Shown here piece after piece: positions 15,699-18,870 of a stretch of 18,870 nucleotides of DNA. The notes below the pieces were generated by a model. It searched no databases and was not told the origin of the DNA. It saw only the letters and a program-made list of their open reading frames with translations. This DNA comes from BMS3ABIN04 sp965554225 (GTDB lineage Bacteria > Bacteroidota > Ignavibacteria > Ignavibacteriales > Melioribacteraceae). The position numbers and the translations under genes were made by a program. The first letter of the stretch is position 1. The number at the start of each line of letters is the position of its first letter. Location of the stretch: positions 1 through 18,870 of the forward strand of contig CBEVZC010000054.1 of assembly GCA_965554225.1 (NCBI GenBank). Direction: 5' to 3'.

Positions 15699-17054
15699 TT
15701 ATTTTTCTAATTTATCGGTTTTCCCTTCAGGGATTATTGGTGTTTTACCAATACTAAAATGCGTAAATCCGAAAGCTCTAGTTTTTCTTCTATTAAATAT
15801 ATTTCTTCCGTCAAAAATAACAGGTTCAACAAGCAGTTCTTTAATCTGCTCAAAATCCGGATTTCTAAATTCATTCCACTCGGTTACGACAAGCAGAGCA
15901 CTTGCATCTTTTAACGTATCATATTCATTTTCACAATATTCCACAGTATCTTGTAAATAGAATTTAGCATTCTCCATTGCTTCGGGGTCATAAGTTTTAA
16001 CTTTTGCACCTAATTTCAGTAATTCCTTTATAATCACAACCGATGGTGCCTCGCGCATATCATCTGTGTTCGGTTTAAAAGCTAATCCCCAAATAGCAAA
16101 GGTTTTATCTTTTATATTATTATTAAAATACTTAAGCACTTTTTTAACAAGAACAAGTTTTTGATTTTTATTAATATCATCCACTAAATTTAATAATCTC
16201 ATTTCTTCACCGTGATCAACCGAAGTTCTGTAAAGAGCGTTTACATCTTTCGGGAAGCATGATCCGCCGTATCCAATTCCCGGGAATAAAAATCTTTTCC
16301 CTATTCTTGTATCGGCGCCCATACCTTTTCTAACCAAATCAACATTTGCTCCAACTGTTTCACAGAAGTTTGCCAATTCGTTCATATATGTAATTCGCAT
16401 AGCGAGATAAGAATTAGCGGCATACTTAGTAACTTCGGCGCTTTCAGGATTCATTTCAATCATCGGATTTCCCTGCCTTACAAAAGGTTCATAAAGCAGT
16501 TTCATTTTCTTCATTACTTCGGGAGTTTTCGCTCCTATAATTATTCTATCAGGTTTCATAAAATCATCAACCGCAAAACCTTCGCGCAGAAATTCAGGAT
16601 TGGAAATTACTTCAAAATTCTTATTTCCATATTTCTCAATTATCTCTGTAACCTTTGCAGATGTTCCAACCGGAACAGTACTTTTATTAACAATTATTTT
16701 TTGTGTGTTGTCACCGGCTTCTTTTAAAATTTTCCCAATATCTTCAGCAATACCAAACACATACTTTAAATCTGCGGAACCATCTTCGCCCTGCGGTGTT
16801 GGCAAACAAAGAAATATAATTTCCGAACTATTTACGGCAGTTTTTAAATCGTCTGTAAACGATAACCTTTTTTTAGCAATATTTCTGTAAAACAATAAAT
16901 CCAATCCAGGTTCATAAATTGGAATTTCAGCCTCCCTTAATTTTTCTAATTTTTTAGGATCATTGTCAACACACGTAACATCGTTGCCCATTTCGGCAAA
17001 ACAAGTCCCGGTTACAAGACCGACATATCCCGTACCAACTACAGATAATTTCAT
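15699..17054 (-). CDS. ugd: UDP-glucose 6-dehydrogenase
   Basis: A 451-residue UDP-sugar dehydrogenase. The N-terminal NAD domain opens with SVVGTGYVGLVTGTCFAEMG and has a D in TCVDND for the ribose. NKSTVPVGTS and NPEFLREG are family motifs. The catalytic Cys266 is in GYGGSCFPKDV, followed by the WGLAFKPNTDDMREAPS block. Known reaction: two-step oxidation of UDP-glucose to UDP-glucuronate with NAD+. The SD GGAG lies before the ATG. It is the last gene of galE-rmlC-ugd, 14 bp after rmlC. The C-terminal ~15 residues after FGFTHFSIGK form a short extension. UDP-glucuronate usually feeds acidic exopolysaccharide or further epimerases. Confidence 0.95.
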   Translation of the reverse strand: MKLSVVGTGYVGLVTGTCFAEMGNDVTCVDNDPKKLEKLREAEIPIYEPGLDLLFYRNIAKKRLSFTDDLKTAVNSSEIIFLCLPTPQGEDGSADLKYVFGIAEDIGKILKEAGDNTQKIIVNKSTVPVGTSAKVTEIIEKYGNKNFEVISNPEFLREGFAVDDFMKPDRIIIGAKTPEVMKKMKLLYEPFVRQGNPMIEMNPESAEVTKYAANSYLAMRITYMNELANFCETVGANVDLVRKGMGADTRIGKRFLFPGIGYGGSCFPKDVNALYRTSVDHGEEMRLLNLVDDINKNQKLVLVKKVLKYFNNNIKDKTFAIWGLAFKPNTDDMREAPSVVIIKELLKLGAKVKTYDPEAMENAKFYLQDTVEYCENEYDTLKDASALLVVTEWNEFRNPDFEQIKELLVEPVIFDGRNIFNRRKTRAFGFTHFSIGKTPIIPEGKTDKLEK

Positions 17055-17068
17055 TTATTACTCCATTT

Positions 17069-17620
17069 TTATTTTACTTTAAAATCTTTGTCTATTTTTT
17101 CAAACAATGTTGCTTGCAAATCTTTGGGAGAAACCAACGGCGCTTCTACTTTCCAATCAATATTCAAACTCAAATCGTTAAATTTAATAGCCCGTTCGCT
17201 ATTTTTATTATAATAATTTGTGCATTTATAGTAAAAAATTGCTTCTTCCGAAAGTACTGAAAAACCATGTGCAAAACCCGGAGGTATCCAGAATTGCTTA
17301 TGATTGTTTCCGGATAAAATAATTGAAAAATAATTTCCGAAAGTTTTAGAACCGAAGCGGATATCAACCGCAACATCTAATACTTCACCATAAAGAACTT
17401 GGCACAGTTTTCCTTGAGCAAATTCACCAACTTGGTAATGCAATCCTCGTATAGTTCCCTTTTTTGATTTTGAAATATTATCCTGCACAAAATTATAGGT
17501 CAGACCTAAATTCTCCAAATTCCGCTTGTTAAATGATTCAAAGAAATATCCTCTATCATCAAAATATACGTCCGGTTCTATGACTAATAATCCGTTTATC
17601 TCAGTAGTTATCTTTTTCAA
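17069..17620 (-). CDS. rmlC: dTDP-4-dehydrorhamnose 3,5-epimerase
   Basis: A 183-residue cupin epimerase. DDRGYFFESFN (21-31) and GTIRGLHYQ (55-63) are hallmark motifs, with the catalytic His61. K71 in QGKLCQV and Y131 in FYYKCTNYY are the other expected active-site residues. IPPGFAHGFSVL (112-123) completes the cupin core. The start is TTG at 17620, supported by AGGAAA about seven bases upstream and by the family N-terminus; no ATG is available nearby. Known role: the third step to dTDP-L-rhamnose. rmlA and rmlB are not in this window. It lies 10 bp after galE and 14 bp before ugd, one transcription unit. Confidence 0.92.
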   Translation of the reverse strand: MKKITTEINGLLVIEPDVYFDDRGYFFESFNKRNLENLGLTYNFVQDNISKSKKGTIRGLHYQVGEFAQGKLCQVLYGEVLDVAVDIRFGSKTFGNYFSIILSGNNHKQFWIPPGFAHGFSVLSEEAIFYYKCTNYYNKNSERAIKFNDLSLNIDWKVEAPLVSPKDLQATLFEKIDKDFKVK

Positions 17621-17630
17621 TTTTGATTTC

Positions 17631-18605
17631 CTAAAATTTTTGATCTTTGTGCCATTTGTAAGCAGAACTTAATATATCATTCAAACCATATTGAGGTTTC
17701 CAACCCAATATTTTTTTAACTTTAGTATTATCTGCTACCAAAATTGCAGGGTCGCCTGCTCTCCTTGAAACTATTTCAAAATTTATCTTACAGTCGGTAA
17801 CATTCTCAGAAACTTGAATAACTTCTTTTACCGAGTTACCGATACCTGTACCCAAATTAAATACATCCGATTTATTAGTCCTATTCAAATATTCAATAGC
17901 TTTCAAATGAGCATCGGCTAAATCATTAACATGAATATAATCTCTTATACAAGTTCCATCGGGCGTATCGTAATCGTTGCCAAAAACAAATATTTTTTCA
18001 CGATCTCCCATAGCTGTTTTTAATACTAAAGGAATTAAATGTGGTTCCGGCTTATGGCTTTCACCGATGGATGAATCAAATGAAGCGCCGGCAGCATTAA
18101 AATATCTTAATGCCACATATTTTAAATTATATGCTGTATCAAAATCCCTTAAAATATGTTCGATGGTTAGTTTAGTTTCTGCATAGGGATTGATGGGTTT
18201 CGTCGATTCCGTTTCTAAAATAGGAATATTATCCGGGTTTCCATATACAGAACAAGTTGATGAAAAAACAAACTTTTTAATTTTATTTTCTACCGAAGCT
18301 TTAATTAAGTTTAAGCTTCCAACAACATTATTTGTGTAGTAAATAGAAGGATTTTCCACAGATTCACCTACATAAGCAAACGCAGCAAAATGAACAATTG
18401 CATCCACTTCGATTTGTGAAAAAACCTCAAGTAACTTTTGGTAATCCAATATATCCGCATTAATAAACTTAACTGATTTGGGAACCGCTTCTAAATGACC
18501 TCTGCTCAAATTATCTAAAACAACAACATTAATATTTTGTTGAAGAAGTAATTTTACAAAATGCGACCCGATATATCCGGCACCACCGGTAACAAGAATA
18601 TTCAT
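17631..18605 (-). CDS. galE: UDP-glucose 4-epimerase
   Basis: A 324-residue SDR epimerase, counted from the ATG at 18605; an ATG four codons earlier (18617) is equally open, and neither has a clear ribosome site. MNILVTGGAGYIGSH is the NAD-binding start, VHFAAFAYVGES and the SST at 115-117 follow, and Y141-X3-K145 (NPYAETK) is the catalytic pair. The C-terminal SRRAGDPAILVAD and LGWKPQYGL are typical of GalE. Known reaction: interconversion of UDP-glucose and UDP-galactose. It is the first gene of galE-rmlC-ugd, so UDP-galactose, UDP-glucuronate and a rhamnose precursor could all be supplied for surface glycans. Confidence 0.93.
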   Translation of the reverse strand: MNILVTGGAGYIGSHFVKLLLQQNINVVVLDNLSRGHLEAVPKSVKFINADILDYQKLLEVFSQIEVDAIVHFAAFAYVGESVENPSIYYTNNVVGSLNLIKASVENKIKKFVFSSTCSVYGNPDNIPILETESTKPINPYAETKLTIEHILRDFDTAYNLKYVALRYFNAAGASFDSSIGESHKPEPHLIPLVLKTAMGDREKIFVFGNDYDTPDGTCIRDYIHVNDLADAHLKAIEYLNRTNKSDVFNLGTGIGNSVKEVIQVSENVTDCKINFEIVSRRAGDPAILVADNTKVKKILGWKPQYGLNDILSSAYKWHKDQKF

Positions 18606-18763
18606 AGATAAGCCCATTTATAAAAAATTTTACATAACAAATAATAATAAAAAAAATTGAATCAAATTTTAATTATTTATTGGATTTAAAAACATTGAAT
18701 AATATTTTTACAAAATATTTGCTAAATAGATTGTTGTAAGTTAGTTTTACTCTCACAGATTTT

Positions 18764-18838
18764 CGGGGTGTAGCGCAGCCCGGTCAGCGCGCTTCGTTCG
18801 GGACGAAGAGGCCGGGGGTTCAAATCCCCCCACCCCGA
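18764..18838 (+). tRNA. tRNA-Pro (anticodon CGG)
   Basis: A complete cloverleaf of 75 nt. The acceptor CGGGGTG (18764-18770) pairs with CACCCCG (18831-18837) and the discriminator is A18838. The D stem is GCGC/GCGC. The anticodon stem is CTTCG/CGAAG with loop TTCGGGA, anticodon CGG at 18799-18801. The T stem is GGGGG/CCCCC with loop TTCAAAT. CCA is not encoded (CAA follows the discriminator). It is divergent from galE, with a 146-bp AT-rich gap. A TTGAAT (18695) and an ATATTTG (18715-18721) may be promoter boxes, but this is weak. Confidence 0.97.
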
Positions 18839-18870
18839 CAAATATTAATGTTCAATTTATTTTCAAACAA

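Noticed and set aside
18618..18838. tRNA gene as a possible integration site for a mobile element
   Set aside because: No integrase gene and no repeat of the tRNA 3' end were seen in the window; only 32 bases follow the tRNA.
1..18870. CRISPR array, insertion sequence or transposase
   Set aside because: No regularly spaced repeats and no transposase-like frame were found on either strand.

Overview
The window is AT-rich DNA (roughly one third G+C by eye). It looks like a chromosomal segment of a Bacteroidota/Chlorobi-group bacterium, most likely from the Ignavibacteria or a close relative. The clues are a C-terminal type IX secretion (T9SS) sorting tail of the SQNYPNPFNPTT type on a giant multiheme cytochrome, a bacillithiol-type BshA glycosyltransferase, a dipeptidyl peptidase IV, several lipoproteins, and weak or absent Shine-Dalgarno sites before many starts. 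The lineage is inferred, not proven.

Layout. (1) 15-3619, plus strand: a degenerate response-regulator receiver protein overlaps by 4 bp the gene for an 18-heme secreted cytochrome. That cytochrome is an internal tandem duplication of a 9-heme module with a T9SS tail, and a strong terminator follows. (2) 3697-5717, minus strand: a two-gene unit encoding a small C2H2-like zinc-finger protein and a dynamin-family GTPase. (3) 5718-6186: an AT-rich intergenic region with several short perfect hairpins. (4) 6187-8102, plus strand: small proteins (62 aa unknown, 44 aa single-pass membrane, 105 aa membrane), a PEBP/YbhB-like lipoprotein and a secreted HEAT-like protein, ending in a 12-bp stem terminator. 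(5) 8196-9565, minus strand: an outer-membrane barrel-like protein and an unrecognised lipoprotein. (6) 9681-14420, minus strand: a compact unit in the order PfkB-type sugar kinase, RmlD-like reductase, NagD-like HAD phosphatase, DPP IV, with overlaps or very short gaps. (7) 14518-15648, plus strand: bshA. (8) 15699-18605, minus strand: galE-rmlC-ugd, making sugar nucleotides for surface polysaccharide. (9) 18764-18838, plus strand: tRNA-Pro(CGG).

How the parts fit. The cytochrome is probably exported across both membranes and held at or released from the cell surface, where an 18-heme wire would suit extracellular electron transfer or extracellular reduction. The sugar-nucleotide genes and the kinase/reductase/phosphatase unit point to cell-envelope or exopolysaccharide building blocks. 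bshA points to bacillithiol-type low-molecular-weight thiol. No mobile element, CRISPR array or phage gene was seen. The least ordinary parts are the 9+9 heme duplication with its coupled receiver gene, and the near-canonical C2H2 zinc finger in an operon with a dynamin.
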